From: Gibbsiella quercinecans
GTDB taxonomy: Bacteria; Pseudomonadota; Gammaproteobacteria; Enterobacterales; Enterobacteriaceae
Reading direction: 5' to 3'
Length of the DNA stretch: 64,000 nt
Assembly: GCF_002291425.1 (NCBI RefSeq)
Contig: NZ_CP014136.1
Coordinates: 2,852,001 to 2,916,000, forward strand
The notes beneath the pieces were generated by a model that was not told the origin of the DNA, did no database searches, and was given only the letters and a program-made list of their open reading frames with translations. Shown in pieces: positions 38,625-61,297 of this stretch. How positions within the stretch are numbered: position 1 is the first letter of the stretch; each line of letters opens with the position of its first letter. Position numbers and translations under genes: made by a program.

Positions 38625-38989
38625 CGTTCTGCTGCTCTAGTATCCCCCTGCAACGTTAGCCATGATGCTGACGGATCGCTTGACGCCCTGGGCCCTGTGG
38701 GCTTAACGTCAGAACCATGCGCAAATGCAAGGAATTTATGCCGGCAGTTTTGCTAAACTAGCTGTCCGGAATTACATGCCAGGCGCCTGCCCCTTAGGGC
38801 GTGTATCTAAAACTGTTCCCGGCCGATATGGCCTGTGGACGCTCGTCGTGCTGTTTCATACTGATGTCAGCCTGTTTACCGCAAAGGGATGCCGCAGCCG
38901 GTATTCGCCGTGTAAACGGGGCCTGAACGAGCAGTTTTAGCTGCGCCCCCTGGCACAGGCGATCTAGATTTATGAGGGTGGAATCTTTA
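38625..38989. other. fkpA-yheO intergenic stretch
   Basis: This 365-bp stretch follows the fkpA terminator and should include the yheO promoter. I see no clear sigma-70 pair, operator palindrome or ribosome-bound gene. A 71-codon frame at 38725-38940 has no ribosome-binding site or recognisable similarity. Confidence 0.4.
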
Positions 38990-39703
38990 ATGTCTAATTC
39001 GCTTTTATCCAGCGAGGCCAGCGAAATGGATTTGCTGGACGAACGTCCGTTTAGCCAAACGGATCACGAAATTCTTAAGTCGTATGAATCCGTGGTTGAT
39101 GGTTTGGCGATGCTCATCGGCAGCTACTGTGAAATCGTGCTGCACTCGCTTGAGGATTTGAAATGTTCTGCGGTGCGCATTGCCAATGGCGAACATACCG
39201 GGCGCAAGATTGGCTCGCCGATTACCGATTTGGCACTGCGTATGCTGCACGATATGGCCGGGGATGACAGCAGCGTATCCAAAACCTATTTCACGCGCGC
39301 CAAGAGTGGCGCCCTGATGAAATCGGTGACGATTGCTATCCGCAACCGCGAGCAGCGCGTGATTGGTTTGTTGTGTATCAACATGAACCTGGACGTACCG
39401 TTTTCCCAAGTGATGCAAACCTTCATGCCGCCGCAAACCCAGGAGGAAGTGCCTTCCCCGGTTAACTTTGCCTCTTCGGTCGACGAACTGGTGGCGCAAA
39501 CGCTGGAGTTCACCATTGAAGAAGTGAATGCCGATCGCAACGTTTCCAACAACGTTAAAAATCGCCAGGTGGTGCTCAACCTGTACGAAAAAGGCATTTT
39601 TGATATCAAGGATGCGATCAACCAGGTGGCCGATCGCCTCAATATCTCCAAACATACCGTGTACCTGTACATCCGCCAGTTTAAAAATGGGGATCTGCTG
39701 TGA
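38990..39703 (+). CDS. yheO: YheO-family DNA-binding regulator
   Basis: The 237-residue product matches E. coli YheO over its length. An N-terminal YheO-like PAS-type domain ([38 protein letters not shown]) is followed by a C-terminal helix-turn-helix ([26 protein letters not shown]). Its regulon is not established. ATG at 38990 aligns with E. coli, with GGTGGAATC before it; an ATG 6 codons upstream is possible. The stop overlaps tusD by 4 bp (GTGA). Confidence 0.9.
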   Translation: MSNSLLSSEASEMDLLDERPFSQTDHEILKSYESVVDGLAMLIGSYCEIVLHSLEDLKCSAVRIANGEHTGRKIGSPITDLALRMLHDMAGDDSSVSKTYFTRAKSGALMKSVTIAIRNREQRVIGLLCINMNLDVPFSQVMQTFMPPQTQEEVPSPVNFASSVDELVAQTLEFTIEEVNADRNVSNNVKNRQVVLNLYEKGIFDIKDAINQVADRLNISKHTVYLYIRQFKNGDLL

Positions 39704-40104
39704 GCTCATCCCCCGTGCTGGACTATTGCCTGATGGTGACCGGTCCGGCATACGGCACGCAGCAGGCCAGCAGCGCCTACCAGTTCGCTCAGGCGTTGCT
39801 GGCGAAAGGCCATCGCCTTGGCAGCGTGTTTTTTTATCGGGAAGGGGTGTTGAATGCCAACCAACTGACATCACCCGCCAGCGATGAGTTTGATCTGGTG
39901 CGGGCTTGGCAGCAACTGGCGCAGCAGCACGGCATCGCGCTGAACGTTTGTGTGGCGGCGGCGCTGCGCCGCGGCGTGGTCGATGCCGAAGAAGCCGCGC
40001 GCCAGGAGCTGCCGGCGTGCAATATGCAGCCGGGCTTTACCCTTAGCGGGCTGGGGGCGCTGGCGGAAGCCGCGCTCAGCTGCGATCGCATGGTGCAGTT
40101 TTAA
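39700..40104 (+). CDS. tusD: Sulfurtransferase TusD
   Basis: TusD accepts sulphur from TusA via an active-site Cys and passes it to TusE and MnmA for 2-thiouridine at tRNA wobble position 34. The 134-residue product has [33 protein letters not shown] and [15 protein letters not shown] with the active Cys. The GTG at 39700 overlaps the yheO stop; a GTG at 39715 would also fit the E. coli length better. Forms a hexamer with TusB and TusC. Confidence 0.93.
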   Translation: MSSSPVLDYCLMVTGPAYGTQQASSAYQFAQALLAKGHRLGSVFFYREGVLNANQLTSPASDEFDLVRAWQQLAQQHGIALNVCVAAALRRGVVDAEEAARQELPACNMQPGFTLSGLGALAEAALSCDRMVQF

Positions 40105-40472
40105 TGAGCCGGATGAAACGCGTAGCCTTTGTGTTTACCCACGGCCCGCATGGTTGCAGCGGCGGCAGGGAAGGGCTGGATGCATTGCTTGCCACCTCGG
40201 CGTTAAGCGAAGATATCGGCGTATTTTTTATTGGCGATGGCGTATTGCAACTGCTGCCAGGTCAGCAACCGGCAAAGGTGTTGGCGCGCGATTACATCGC
40301 CACTTTTGGCGTCCTGCCGCTGTATGACGTGGAGCAGTGTTATCTGTGTGAGGCCTCTTTACAAGAGCGCGGATTGGCGCAGGAAACCCCTTGGGTGCTG
40401 GATGCCACTGTGTTGGCGCCGCAGGCATTGCGCCAACGGCTCGCTGGCTACGATGTGGTTATGACCTTTTAG
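40104..40472 (+). CDS. tusC: Sulfur relay protein TusC
   Basis: The 122-residue product is the DsrF-like subunit of the TusBCD complex ([40 protein letters not shown]). Its start shares one base with the tusD stop. It lies immediately before tusB. Confidence 0.93.
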   Translation: MSRMKRVAFVFTHGPHGCSGGREGLDALLATSALSEDIGVFFIGDGVLQLLPGQQPAKVLARDYIATFGVLPLYDVEQCYLCEASLQERGLAQETPWVLDATVLAPQALRQRLAGYDVVMTF

Positions 40473-40480
40473 GAGCCCCG

Positions 40481-40768
40481 ATGCTGTTTACCCTAAGCCA
40501 TTCCCCTACCGAATGCGATCTGCCCGCGTTGCTGCGCCTGGCGCAGCCGGGCGATGCGCTGCTGCTATTGCAGGACGGGGTGTTGGCCGGCCTGGCCGGC
40601 AGCGTTCATCTGGCGCAGTTTCAGCAGGCTCCCGTTGTGCTGTTTGCCCTGCAGGCTGATGTGGAAGCACGCGGTTTGTCTGGTTATATTTCACACAGCG
40701 TGACGGTCATCGGTTATACTGAGTTCGTTGAGCTGACCGAAAAACACCCGGCTCAAACGGCCTGGTAG
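40481..40768 (+). CDS. tusB: Sulfur relay protein TusB
   Basis: The 95-residue DsrH-like subunit (MLFTLSHSPTECDL, GDALLLLQDGVLAGL, EFVELTEKHPAQTAW) completes TusBCD. ATG at 40481 follows AGGAGCCCCG. The upstream open frame overlaps tusC and is not used. Confidence 0.92.
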   Translation: MLFTLSHSPTECDLPALLRLAQPGDALLLLQDGVLAGLAGSVHLAQFQQAPVVLFALQADVEARGLSGYISHSVTVIGYTEFVELTEKHPAQTAW

Positions 40769-40789
40769 GCGCATGATGTTGTATATTTC

Positions 40790-40818
40790 TTGACACCTTT
40801 CCTGGTCAGCCATAAAAT
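40790..40818 (+). promoter_or_regulatory. str operon promoter (rpsL)
   Basis: TTGACA (40790-40795) and TAAAAT (40813-40818) are 17 bp apart, a near-perfect sigma-70 promoter with a GC-containing discriminator, about 95 bp before rpsL. It starts just after tusB. Confidence 0.85.
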
Positions 40819-40911
40819 TCTGCGTCCTCGTACTTTGCCAGTCGTGCATACGAGGGGATTTATCACATGTTTACGAAGCAAGATACGAAGCAAAAACCAG
40901 GAGCTTTTTGA

Positions 40912-41854
<943 letters not shown>

Positions 41855-41950
41855 TAACCACGCAGTAGTTATGCTAACCAAGCGGGCGCTTCAAGAAGCC
41901 AGCCCGCTTGGGTTAACTGAACTTGAACGCCCTAGGAATAGAGGAATCAA

Positions 41951-44059
41951 ATGGCTCGTACAACACCCATTGCACGCTACCGTAATATCGGTATCAGTGC
42001 GCACATCGACGCCGGTAAGACCACGACTACCGAACGTATCCTGTTCTACACCGGTGTAAACCATAAAATCGGTGAAGTTCATGACGGCGCAGCTACCATG
42101 GACTGGATGGAACAGGAGCAGGAGCGTGGTATTACCATCACTTCTGCAGCAACGACTGCTTTCTGGTCTGGTATGGCTAAGCAGTTTGAGCCGCATCGCA
42201 TCAACATCATCGACACCCCGGGGCACGTTGACTTCACTATCGAAGTAGAACGTTCCATGCGTGTTCTTGATGGCGCGGTAATGGTTTACTGTGCAGTCGG
42301 TGGTGTTCAGCCACAGTCTGAAACCGTATGGCGTCAGGCTAACAAATATAAAGTTCCACGTATTGCGTTCGTTAACAAAATGGACCGTATGGGTGCGAAC
42401 TTCCTGAAAGTTGTAGGCCAGATCAAATCTCGCCTGGGTGCTAACCCTGTTCCTCTGCAGTTGGCTATCGGCGCAGAAGAGCATTTCACCGGTGTTGTCG
42501 ACCTGGTGAAAATGAAAGCCATCAACTGGAGTGAAGCTGACGCTGGCGTTACCTTCACTTATGAAGAAATTCCTGCTGAACTGCAAGATCTGGCTGACGA
42601 ATGGCACCAGAACCTGGTTGAGTCCGCAGCAGAAGCTTCTGAAGAGCTGATGGATAAATACCTGGGCGGCGAAGAGCTGACCGAAGAAGAAATCAAGAAA
42701 GCGTTGCGTCAGCGTGTGCTGAACAACGAAATCATCCTGGTTACCTGTGGTTCTGCATTTAAGAACAAGGGCGTACAGGCGATGCTGGATGCGGTTATCG
42801 AATACCTGCCGGCGCCAACTGACGTTCCTGCAATCAACGGTATCCTGGACGACGGTAAAGACACGCCGGCTGTGCGTCACTCTGATGACAAAGAGCCGTT
42901 TGCTGCTCTGGCGTTCAAAATCGCTACCGACCCGTTTGTGGGTAACCTGACGTTCTTCCGCGTGTACTCCGGCGTTGTTAACTCCGGCGACACCGTACTG
43001 AACTCTGTGAAATCTCAGCGCGAGCGTTTCGGCCGTATCGTTCAGATGCACGCCAACAAACGTGAAGAGATCAAAGAAGTTCGCGCAGGCGACATCGCTG
43101 CGGCTATCGGCCTGAAAGACGTGACCACGGGTGATACCCTGTGCGATCAGAGCTCGCCGATCATCCTGGAGCGTATGGAGTTCCCTGAGCCGGTAATCTC
43201 TGTTGCGGTTGAACCGAAAACCAAAGCTGACCAAGAAAAAATGGGTCTGGCTCTGGGGCGTCTGGCAAAAGAAGACCCGTCATTCCGCGTATGGACCGAC
43301 GAAGAATCTGGCCAGACCATCATCGCAGGTATGGGTGAACTTCACCTGGAAATCCTGGTTGACCGTATGCGTCGTGAATTTAACGTTGAAGCAAACGTGG
43401 GTAAACCACAGGTTGCTTATCGCGAAACCATCCGCGACACCGTTAAAGATATCGAAGGTAAACACGCCAAGCAGTCTGGTGGTCGCGGTCAGTACGGTCA
43501 CGTTGTGATCGACATGTTCCCGCTGGAACCAGGTGGCCCAGGCTATACCTTCACCAACGACATCAAAGGCGGTGTAATCCCTGGTGAATACATCCCTGCG
43601 GTTGACAAAGGCATTCAGGAACAGCTGAAGTCCGGCCCTCTGGCTGGCTACCCAGTTGTTGACCTTGGTGTTCGTCTGCACTTTGGTTCATACCATGATG
43701 TTGACTCCTCTGAGCTGGCGTTTAAACTGGCCGCATCTATCGCCTTCAAAGATGGCTTTAAGAAAGCGAAACCAGTGCTGCTCGAGCCGGTCATGAAGGT
43801 TGAAGTTGAAACCCCAGAAGACTATATGGGTGACGTAATTGGTGACCTGAACCGCCGCCGCGGCATTATCGAAGGTATGGATGATACCGCCACCGGTAAA
43901 ACCGTTCGCGCTCAGGTACCTTTGTCTGAAATGTTTGGTTATGCAACTGACCTGCGTTCTCAGACCCAGGGCCGTGCTTCATACTCCATGGAGTTCCTGA
44001 AGTATGCTGAAGCGCCGAACAACGTCGCTCAGGCCGTTATCGAAGCCCGTGGTAAATAA
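41951..44059 (+). CDS. fusA: Elongation factor G
   Basis: EF-G is the GTPase that drives translocation and ribosome recycling. The 702-residue product has G1 [16 protein letters not shown]2 [15 protein letters not shown]3 [12 protein letters not shown] and G4 [10 protein letters not shown], followed by domains II-V. It is two residues shorter than the 704 of E. coli EF-G. It lies between rpsG and tufA. Confidence 0.98.
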   Translation: MARTTPIARYRNIGISAHIDAGKTTTTERILFYTGVNHKIGEVHDGAATMDWMEQEQERGITITSAATTAFWSGMAKQFEPHRINIIDTPGHVDFTIEVERSMRVLDGAVMVYCAVGGVQPQSETVWRQANKYKVPRIAFVNKMDRMGANFLKVVGQIKSRLGANPVPLQLAIGAEEHFTGVVDLVKMKAINWSEADAGVTFTYEEIPAELQDLADEWHQNLVESAAEASEELMDKYLGGEELTEEEIKKALRQRVLNNEIILVTCGSAFKNKGVQAMLDAVIEYLPAPTDVPAINGILDDGKDTPAVRHSDDKEPFAALAFKIATDPFVGNLTFFRVYSGVVNSGDTVLNSVKSQRERFGRIVQMHANKREEIKEVRAGDIAAAIGLKDVTTGDTLCDQSSPIILERMEFPEPVISVAVEPKTKADQEKMGLALGRLAKEDPSFRVWTDEESGQTIIAGMGELHLEILVDRMRREFNVEANVGKPQVAYRETIRDTVKDIEGKHAKQSGGRGQYGHVVIDMFPLEPGGPGYTFTNDIKGGVIPGEYIPAVDKGIQEQLKSGPLAGYPVVDLGVRLHFGSYHDVDSSELAFKLAASIAFKDGFKKAKPVLLEPVMKVEVETPEDYMGDVIGDLNRRRGIIEGMDDTATGKTVRAQVPLSEMFGYATDLRSQTQGRASYSMEFLKYAEAPNNVAQAVIEARGK

Positions 44060-44081
44060 GCTTTCAAGCTTTCGGGTTTAA

Positions 44082-45323
<1,242 letters not shown>

Positions 45324-45344
45324 TCGCGAATAATACAGCTTCAT

Positions 45345-45373
45345 AAAAAGGGCACTTCGGTGCCCTTTTTTTA
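45345..45373 (+). terminator. tufA (str operon) terminator
   Basis: An 11-bp perfect stem, AAAAAGGGCAC (45345-45355), with a UUCG tetraloop and GTGCCCTTTTT (45360-45370) followed by more T, 21 bp after the tufA stop. Confidence 0.95.
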
Positions 45374-45453
45374 TGGGAAATCCGTTAAATCTTAATTGAA
45401 ATAAAAAGCATTCTTATTTAGAATTAGCTAATTGGTTAAAAAGTGAGTTATCT

Positions 45454-45648
45454 ATGTACGTATGTTTGTGCAATGCCGTGACTGATAATGCCATCCGTAA
45501 GGCCGTTCGTCAGCACAATCCCCACACCATGAAACAGTTGCGTGACCTTGTGCCGATTGGCACCGATTGTGGGAAATGCATTCGCCAGGCAAGACAGATT
45601 ATGATGGAGGAAAACGCCACCGTTATTCATATGCATAAAGTTGCCTAA
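45454..45648 (+). CDS. bfd: Bacterioferritin-associated ferredoxin
   Basis: Bfd reduces ferric iron in the bacterioferritin core to release it. The 64-residue protein has the [2Fe-2S] ligands Cys4, Cys6, Cys39 and Cys42 (MYVCLC and TDCGKC). The AT-rich 80 bp upstream contains ATTCT-N5-AGAAT and may hold a Fur site, as E. coli bfd is iron-repressed, but no clear Fur box is visible. It is followed by bfr. Confidence 0.95.
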   Translation: MYVCLCNAVTDNAIRKAVRQHNPHTMKQLRDLVPIGTDCGKCIRQARQIMMEENATVIHMHKVA

Positions 45649-45722
45649 CAAAAGTAAGGTTATTTTTTGACTCTTGGCTTACAGCTTCTACACTTTTAGA
45701 ACTGTGTCAGGAGGGATAACCT

Positions 45723-46202
45723 ATGAAAGGCGATAAAAAACTCATTGCACACCTCAATAAACTGCTCGGTAACGAGCTGGTTGCCATCAATCAATATTTC
45801 CTGCATGCCCGAATGTTTAAAAACTGGGGGCTTTTGCGCTTAAACGATAAGGAATATCACGAGTCCATCGACGAGATGAAGCACGCCGATCGCTATATTG
45901 AACGCATTCTGTTTCTGGAAGGGCTGCCGAACCTGCAGGATCTTGGCAAGTTAAATATTGGTGAAGATGTCGAGGAAATGCTGAAGTCTGATCTGTTGCT
46001 GGAATTGGATGGTGCGAAGGCTCTGCGCGAAGGTATCGCCTATGCTGATTCCATTCATGACTACGTTAGCCGCGATTTGATGCTGGATATTCTGGCCGAT
46101 GAAGAAGAGCACATCGACTGGCTGGAAACCGAGTTGGATTTGATCCAGCGCTTGGGTATCCAAAACTATGCACAAGCCCAAGTACTGGAACGCAAAGATT
46201 AG
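45723..46202 (+). CDS. bfr: Bacterioferritin
   Basis: Bfr is a 24-subunit heme-containing iron store. The 159-residue product has the ferroxidase residues Glu18, Glu51 and His54 ([21 protein letters not shown]), heme-ligand Met52, and the second pair in [12 protein letters not shown] at 45723 follows AGGAGGGATAACCT. It lies 74 bp after bfd. Confidence 0.96.
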   Translation: MKGDKKLIAHLNKLLGNELVAINQYFLHARMFKNWGLLRLNDKEYHESIDEMKHADRYIERILFLEGLPNLQDLGKLNIGEDVEEMLKSDLLLELDGAKALREGIAYADSIHDYVSRDLMLDILADEEEHIDWLETELDLIQRLGIQNYAQAQVLERKD

Positions 46203-46905
<703 letters not shown>

Positions 46906-46925
46906 TCAGGTCATTGAGCGATTGA

Positions 46926-49325
<2,400 letters not shown>

Positions 49326-49336
49326 TTAGAGGATAA

Positions 49337-49618
<282 letters not shown>

Positions 49619-49623
49619 GGTAG

Positions 49624-51550
<1,927 letters not shown>

Positions 51551-51572
51551 TAGAGTGAGCTCTCTCTAACTT

Positions 51573-51607
51573 AATAAACGGCTCAACCCATGAGCCGTTT
51601 ATTTTTT
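51573..51607 (+). terminator. S10 operon terminator/attenuator
   Basis: A perfect 13-bp stem, AATAAACGGCTCA (51573-51585) and its complement (51591-51603), with a 5-base loop and a following T run, 22 bp after rpsQ. Confidence 0.9.
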
Positions 51608-51608
51608 C

Positions 51609-53291
<1,683 letters not shown>

Positions 53292-53318
53292 TTGTCACCA
53301 ATTGAATCACGGGAGTAA

Positions 53319-53717
<399 letters not shown>

Positions 53718-53731
53718 TTCGGGAGGAAAGA

Positions 53732-54265
53732 ATGTCTCGTGTTGCAAAAGCACCCGTCGTCATTCCTGCCGGCGTAGAGGTAAAACTCAACGGTCAGGTT
53801 ATTTCGATTAAGGGTAAAAACGGCGAGTTGACTCGTACTGTCCATGATGCCGTTGAAGTGAAGCAAGAAGCTAATGCACTGACTTTCGCACCGCGCGAAG
53901 GTTTTGCAAACGCTTGGGCCCTCGCGGGCACCACGCGCGCTCTGCTGAACGCAATGGTTGTTGGTGTTACCGAAGGCTTCTCCAGGAAGCTTCAACTGGT
54001 AGGTGTTGGTTATCGTGCTGCCGTTAAAGGCAACGTGGTGAATTTAGCCCTGGGCTTCTCTCATCCAATCGATCACCAACTGCCAGCAGGTATTACTGCT
54101 GAATGCCCAAGCCAGACTGAAATCGTGCTGAAAGGCGCTGATAAACAGGCTGTTGGTCAGGTTGCTGCGGAAATACGTGCCTACCGTCGTCCTGAGCCTT
54201 ACAAAGGCAAAGGTGTCCGTTACGCCGACGAAGTCGTGCGTACCAAAGAGGCTAAGAAGAAGTAA
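53732..54265 (+). CDS. rplF: 50S ribosomal protein L6
   Basis: The 177-residue L6 ([60 protein letters not shown]) lies near the factor-binding site. Confidence 0.97.
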   Translation: MSRVAKAPVVIPAGVEVKLNGQVISIKGKNGELTRTVHDAVEVKQEANALTFAPREGFANAWALAGTTRALLNAMVVGVTEGFSRKLQLVGVGYRAAVKGNVVNLALGFSHPIDHQLPAGITAECPSQTEIVLKGADKQAVGQVAAEIRAYRRPEPYKGKGVRYADEVVRTKEAKKK

Positions 54266-55329
<1,064 letters not shown>

Positions 55330-55332
55330 CAG

Positions 55333-55767
55333 ATGCGTTTAAATACTCTGTCTCCGGCTGAAGGTGCCAAGCATGCGCCGAAGCGTGTAGGTCGTGGTAT
55401 TGGTTCTGGCCTGGGTAAAACCGGCGGCCGTGGTCACAAAGGTCAGAAGTCTCGTTCTGGCGGTGGCGTACGTCGCGGGTTTGAAGGTGGTCAGATGCCT
55501 TTATACCGTCGTTTGCCGAAATTCGGCTTCACCTCTCGCAAAGCTATGATCACGGCAGAAGTTCGTCTGTCTGAACTGGCTCTGATTGAAGGCGACGTAA
55601 TCGACCTGAACACGCTGAAAGCCGCTAACGTTGTTGGTACCCAGATTGAATTCGCGAAAGTTATGCTTTCTGGCGAAATCACTCGTCCGGTTACCCTGCG
55701 TGGTCTGCGTGTCACCAAAGGCGCTCGTGCTGCTATCGAAGCTGCTGGCGGTAAAATTGAGGAATAA
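55333..55767 (+). CDS. rplO: 50S ribosomal protein L15
   Basis: The 144-residue L15 has the glycine-rich, basic N-terminal half ([20 protein letters not shown]) that threads into 23S rRNA. Confidence 0.97.
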   Translation: MRLNTLSPAEGAKHAPKRVGRGIGSGLGKTGGRGHKGQKSRSGGGVRRGFEGGQMPLYRRLPKFGFTSRKAMITAEVRLSELALIEGDVIDLNTLKAANVVGTQIEFAKVMLSGEITRPVTLRGLRVTKGARAAIEAAGGKIEE

Positions 55768-55774
55768 GTAGCAG

Positions 55775-57106
55775 ATGGCTAAGCAACCAGGATTAGATTT
55801 TCAAAGTGCTAAAGGCGGACTCGGCGAGCTGAAGCGCAGACTGTTGTTTGTTATTGGCGCGTTGATTGTCTTCCGTATCGGCTCTTTTATTCCGATTCCT
55901 GGTATCGATGCCACTGTGCTTGCCAAATTGCTCGATCAGCAAAGAGGCACTATCATTGAAATGTTTAACATGTTCTCTGGTGGTGCCCTTAGCCGTGCTT
56001 CTATCTTTGCGTTGGGGATCATGCCGTATATTTCGGCATCGATAATCATCCAGCTGCTAACGGTGGTTCATCCTGCGTTGGCGGAAATAAAGAAAGAAGG
56101 GGAGGCTGGCCGTCGCAAGATTAGCCAGTATACCCGCTACGGTACGCTGGTATTGGCCATATTCCAGTCGATCGGTATTGCTACCGGTTTACCGAATATG
56201 CCTGGTATGCAGGGCCTGGTGTTAAACCCAGGCTTTGCATTCTACTTTACTGCGGTTGTGAGCCTGGTTACCGGGACAATGTTCCTGATGTGGTTGGGTG
56301 AACAGATTACTGAACGCGGTATCGGCAACGGTATCTCGATCATTATCTTCGCAGGTATTGTGGCGGGGCTACCGCCGGCAATTGGCCATACTATTGAGCA
56401 AGCCCGGCAAGGCGACCTGCACTTCCTTCTGTTGCTGTTGGTTGCAGTATTGGTGTTTGCAGTAACCTTCTTCGTTGTTTTCATCGAACGTGGTCAACGT
56501 CGTATCGTCGTTAACTATGCGAAACGTCAACAAGGTCGTCGCGTTTATGCTGCACAGAGCACGCACTTACCGTTGAAAGTGAACATGGCAGGCGTAATTC
56601 CTGCGATCTTTGCTTCCAGCATTATTCTGTTCCCGGCCACGATTGCATCCTGGTTTGGGGGCGGTACCGGTTGGAACTGGCTGACAACGATTTCGCTGTA
56701 TTTGCAGCCAGGGCAACCGCTTTATGTGTTACTCTATGCGTCTGCAATCATCTTCTTCTGTTTCTTCTACACGGCGTTGGTTTTCAACCCGCGTGAAACG
56801 GCAGATAACCTGAAGAAGTCCGGTGCCTTCGTACCAGGAATTCGTCCGGGAGAACAAACGGCGAAGTACATCGATAAAGTAATGACGCGTTTAACCCTGG
56901 TGGGCGCGATGTACATTACTTTCATCTGCCTGATCCCGGAGTTCATGCGTGATGCAATGAAAGTACCATTCTACTTTGGTGGTACCTCGCTACTGATCGT
57001 GGTTGTCGTCATCATGGACTTTATGGCTCAAGTGCAAACTCTGATGATGTCAAGTCAGTACGAGTCTGCATTGAAGAAAGCAAACCTGAAAGGCTATAAC
57101 CGCTAG
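55775..57106 (+). CDS. secY: Protein translocase subunit SecY
   Basis: SecY is the channel of the SecYEG translocon. The 443-residue, ten-helix protein has the E. coli length. It contains [20 protein letters not shown] in helix 1, the plug region ([21 protein letters not shown]), [20 protein letters not shown] (cytoplasmic loop used by SecA and ribosomes) and [20 protein letters not shown]. The gene lies inside the spc operon. Confidence 0.98.
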   Translation: MAKQPGLDFQSAKGGLGELKRRLLFVIGALIVFRIGSFIPIPGIDATVLAKLLDQQRGTIIEMFNMFSGGALSRASIFALGIMPYISASIIIQLLTVVHPALAEIKKEGEAGRRKISQYTRYGTLVLAIFQSIGIATGLPNMPGMQGLVLNPGFAFYFTAVVSLVTGTMFLMWLGEQITERGIGNGISIIIFAGIVAGLPPAIGHTIEQARQGDLHFLLLLLVAVLVFAVTFFVVFIERGQRRIVVNYAKRQQGRRVYAAQSTHLPLKVNMAGVIPAIFASSIILFPATIASWFGGGTGWNWLTTISLYLQPGQPLYVLLYASAIIFFCFFYTALVFNPRETADNLKKSGAFVPGIRPGEQTAKYIDKVMTRLTLVGAMYITFICLIPEFMRDAMKVPFYFGGTSLLIVVVVIMDFMAQVQTLMMSSQYESALKKANLKGYNR

Positions 57107-57140
57107 CAGGGTTTTGTTTGAGAAGTTACGGAGAGTAAAA

Positions 57141-57257
57141 ATGAAAGTTCGTGCTTCCGTCAAGAAATTATGTCGTGGCTGCAAAATCGTTCGTCGTAAC
57201 GGTGTTGTTCGTGTCATTTGCAGCGTCGAACCGAAGCATAAACAGCGTCAAGGCTGA
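57141..57257 (+). CDS. rpmJ: 50S ribosomal protein L36
   Basis: This 38-residue gene is easily missed. [19 protein letters not shown] carries the first zinc-binding Cys pair (CRGC), with a further Cys (VICS) and His (PKHKQ) after it. It is the zinc-containing form of L36. GGAGAG precedes the ATG at 57141. It is the last gene of spc. Confidence 0.97.
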   Translation: MKVRASVKKLCRGCKIVRRNGVVRVICSVEPKHKQRQG

Positions 57258-57292
57258 TTATCTCGCATATTTTTCTTGCAAAGTTGGGTTGA

Positions 57293-57320
57293 GCTGGCTA
57301 GATTAGCCAGCCAATCTTTT
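57293..57320 (+). terminator. spc-alpha spacer hairpin
   Basis: GCTGGCTA (57293-57300), loop GAT, TAGCCAGC (57304-57311), then CAATCTTTT. The same hairpin lies at this point in E. coli, where transcription partly reads through into alpha. Confidence 0.7.
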
Positions 57321-57329
57321 GTTATGTCA

Positions 57330-57430
57330 CTGCAACGCTGTTTGAGTATCCTGAAAACGGGCTTTTCAGAATGGTGTTGCCGTATAAAATAGTAGGAGTG
57401 CATAGTGGCCCGTATAGCAGGCATTAACAT
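57330..57430 (+). promoter_or_regulatory. alpha operon leader (S4-binding pseudoknot)
   Basis: The stretch with TTTGAGTATCCTGAAAACGG, GGGCTTTTCAG and AATAGTAGGAGTGCATAGTG closely matches the E. coli alpha leader, which folds as a nested pseudoknot over the rpsM start and is trapped by S4. Confidence 0.88.
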
Positions 57431-57761
57431 TCCTGATCAAAAACATACCGTAATCGCATTAACAGCGATCTTCGGCATCGGTAAAACTCGTTCTCAGGCC
57501 ATTTGCGCTGCAGCGGGTATTGCTGAAAATGTTAAGATCAGTGAGCTGTCTGAAGAGCAAATCGAAAAGCTGCGTGACGAAGTTGCTAAATTCACCGTTG
57601 AAGGTGATTTGCGTCGTGAAGTTACCCTGAGCATCAAGCGTCTGATGGATCTTGGTTGCTACCGTGGTTTGCGTCATCGTCGTGGTCTTCCAGTTCGCGG
57701 TCAGCGTACTAAGACCAACGCTCGTACCCGTAAGGGTCCGCGCAAGCCGATCAAGAAATAA
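57405..57761 (+). CDS. rpsM: 30S ribosomal protein S13
   Basis: The 118-residue S13 ([40 protein letters not shown]) contacts the 50S subunit and P-site tRNA. It starts at GTG 57405 with TAGGAGTGCATA before it, within the S4-regulated leader. Confidence 0.97.
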   Translation: MARIAGINIPDQKHTVIALTAIFGIGKTRSQAICAAAGIAENVKISELSEEQIEKLRDEVAKFTVEGDLRREVTLSIKRLMDLGCYRGLRHRRGLPVRGQRTKTNARTRKGPRKPIKK

Positions 57762-57774
57762 TCGGGGTGATTGA

Positions 57775-58167
<393 letters not shown>

Positions 58168-58179
58168 CGCTGCTTTTAG

Positions 58180-58818
<639 letters not shown>

Positions 58819-58843
58819 AGCTTAGTACCAAAGAGAGGACACA

Positions 58844-59833
58844 ATGCAGGGTTCTGTGACAGAGTTTCTAAAACCGCGCCTGGTAGATATCGAGCAAGTC
58901 AGTTCGACGCACGCCAAGGTGACCCTTGAGCCTTTAGAGCGTGGCTTTGGCCATACTCTTGGCAACGCACTGCGCCGTATTCTGCTTTCATCTATGCCGG
59001 GTTGCGCGGTGACCGAGGTTGAGATTGATGGTGTACTGCATGAGTACAGCACCAAAGAAGGCGTACAGGAAGATATCCTGGAGATCCTGCTCAACCTGAA
59101 AGGGCTGGCGGTGAGAGTTCAAGGCAAAGATGAAGTTATTCTTACCCTGAATAAATCTGGCATTGGCCCTGTGACCGCTGCCGACATCACCCATGATGGT
59201 GATGTCGAAATCGTCAAGCCGCAACACGTCATCTGCCACCTGACCGATGAGAACGCTGCTATTAGCATGCGTATCAAAGTTCAGCGCGGTCGTGGCTATG
59301 TGCCGGCTTCTGCCCGAATTCATTCGGAAGAAGATGAGCGCCCAATCGGTCGTCTGTTGGTTGACGCCTGTTACAGCCCTGTAGAGCGTATTGCCTACAA
59401 TGTTGAAGCAGCGCGTGTAGAACAGCGTACCGACCTGGACAAGCTGGTAATCGAAATGGAAACCAATGGCACGATCGATCCTGAAGAGGCGATCCGCCGT
59501 GCGGCAACCATTCTGGCCGAACAACTGGAAGCTTTCGTTGACTTACGTGATGTTCGTCAGCCGGAAGTAAAAGAAGAGAAACCAGAATTCGATCCGATCC
59601 TGCTGCGCCCTGTTGACGATCTGGAATTGACTGTCCGCTCTGCTAACTGCCTTAAGGCAGAAGCTATCCACTACATCGGTGATCTGGTACAGCGTACCGA
59701 GGTTGAGCTGCTTAAAACGCCTAACCTGGGTAAAAAATCTCTTACCGAGATTAAAGACGTGCTGGCCTCCCGTGGTCTGTCTCTGGGCATGCGCCTGGAA
59801 AACTGGCCGCCGGCAAGCATTGCTGACGAGTAA
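58844..59833 (+). CDS. rpoA: RNA polymerase alpha subunit
   Basis: The 329-residue alpha has the assembly domain (about 1-235, with [20 protein letters not shown]) and, after a flexible linker ([16 protein letters not shown]), the C-terminal DNA- and activator-binding domain ([39 protein letters not shown]). The C-terminal domain is the CRP contact. Confidence 0.98.
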
Positions 59834-59849
59834 CCGGATCACAGGTTAA

Positions 59850-60263
<414 letters not shown>

Positions 60264-60274
60264 TTTGTAGTCGC

Positions 60275-60306
60275 GTAAAAAAACCGGGCTTGCCCGGTTT
60301 TTTTAC
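60275..60306 (+). terminator. alpha operon terminator
   Basis: A perfect 15-bp inverted repeat with two-base spacing (60275-60289 and 60292-60306), GC-rich core CCGGGC and a run of seven T. Confidence 0.95.
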
Positions 60307-60411
60307 GTCTATCGTCTGGTAAATATTCATTCTTCCTATTGAGCGGATTAAGATCCCTGTTGCTATCTACTATGCTAACGTTATCTATCCAGCCTGCTGA
60401 GGAATGATATT

Positions 60412-60786
60412 GTGGGATTGCTAGACGAATGGGCAGAGCGCCATATTCGTGACGCTCAGGCCAAAGGCGAGTTTGATAACTTGCCGGGCGTGGGGAAACC
60501 TCTTGAGCTTGATGACGACAGTGCGGTGCCCGAAGAATTGCGCGCCGGCTATCGGCTGCTGAAAAACGCTGGCTATTTACCCCCGGAGTTAGAAGATCGC
60601 AGAGAGGCATTAACCGTTGCCGATCTGCTGCAGACAATAGACAGCACCCACCCAGACTATGCCGCGCTGAGTAAACGCATGTCGCTGTTAGAACTGCGCC
60701 TGCGGCAAGCCGGCATGAGCACCGATTTTCTGCATGGCGACTATCAGCAGGCGTTGAGTGGGAAATTCACCCCGGAGGACAGGTAA
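60412..60786 (+). CDS. yhdN: YhdN/DUF1992 family protein
   Basis: The 124-residue product matches E. coli YhdN (122 aa), a DnaJ-homologue-subfamily-C-28-like conserved domain (LLDEWAERHIRDAQAKGEFD, NLPGVGKPLELDDDS). Its function is unknown. GTG at 60412 is the only start that keeps the conserved N-terminus. The stop shares a base with zntR, so the two are cotranscribed. Confidence 0.88.
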   Translation: MGLLDEWAERHIRDAQAKGEFDNLPGVGKPLELDDDSAVPEELRAGYRLLKNAGYLPPELEDRREALTVADLLQTIDSTHPDYAALSKRMSLLELRLRQAGMSTDFLHGDYQQALSGKFTPEDR

Positions 60787-61208
60787 TGTTTAAGATAGGC
60801 CAATTGGCAAAGCTTGCTGACGTCACGCCGGATACGGTTCGCTATTATGAAAAGCAGGGTATGATGCTGCATGGCAGCCGCTCTGAAGGTGGATACCGGC
60901 TGTACAGCGAACAGGATTTACAACGCCTGCGTTTTATACGCTATGCTAAGCAATTGGGGTTTACTCTGGAAACCATCGCAGAGCTGTTGTCGATCCGCGT
61001 GGATCCAGAGCACCATACCTGCCAGGAATCAAAGTCGATTGTTGATGCCCGTTTGCAGGAGGTTGAAACGAAGCTATCCGAGCTGGCGCGCATGCGTGAA
61101 TCACTCAAGCGTTTGAGCGATGCCTGCTGTGGCAGCGCACATACCAGCAAGTATTGTTCAATCCTGGAGGCTCTGGAACAGGGCGCCAGTGATAAAATAA
61201 ACCGCTAA
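60786..61208 (+). CDS. zntR: MerR-family zinc-responsive regulator ZntR
   Basis: ZntR activates the zinc efflux ATPase gene zntA when zinc is in excess. The 140-residue product has a MerR helix-turn-helix ([20 protein letters not shown]) and a long dimerisation helix. The metal-binding Cys residues are in HHTCQESK and [13 protein letters not shown], as in E. coli ZntR. No zntA is in the window. Confidence 0.94.
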   Translation: MFKIGQLAKLADVTPDTVRYYEKQGMMLHGSRSEGGYRLYSEQDLQRLRFIRYAKQLGFTLETIAELLSIRVDPEHHTCQESKSIVDARLQEVETKLSELARMRESLKRLSDACCGSAHTSKYCSILEALEQGASDKINR

Positions 61209-61297
61209 TTATGTTTAAGCCTCACTCACCGATGCTTTATTGTATTAGCGGGACAATCGCTGGGGTATATCATCTGATTATTTACTGGAGTATTACT

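Noticed and set aside
38725-38940. A 71-codon forward frame before yheO
   Set aside because: No ribosome-binding site, no recognisable similarity, and it occupies the promoter region.
41891-43234. A 447-codon reverse frame antisense to fusA
   Set aside because: It mirrors a highly expressed gene with strong codon bias, has no ribosome-binding site and resembles no known protein. Similar long reverse frames lie opposite tufA, rplC, rplW and rpsD.
45374-45453. A clear Fur box before bfd
   Set aside because: The region is AT-rich with a small inverted repeat, but no alignment to the 19-bp Fur consensus was convincing.
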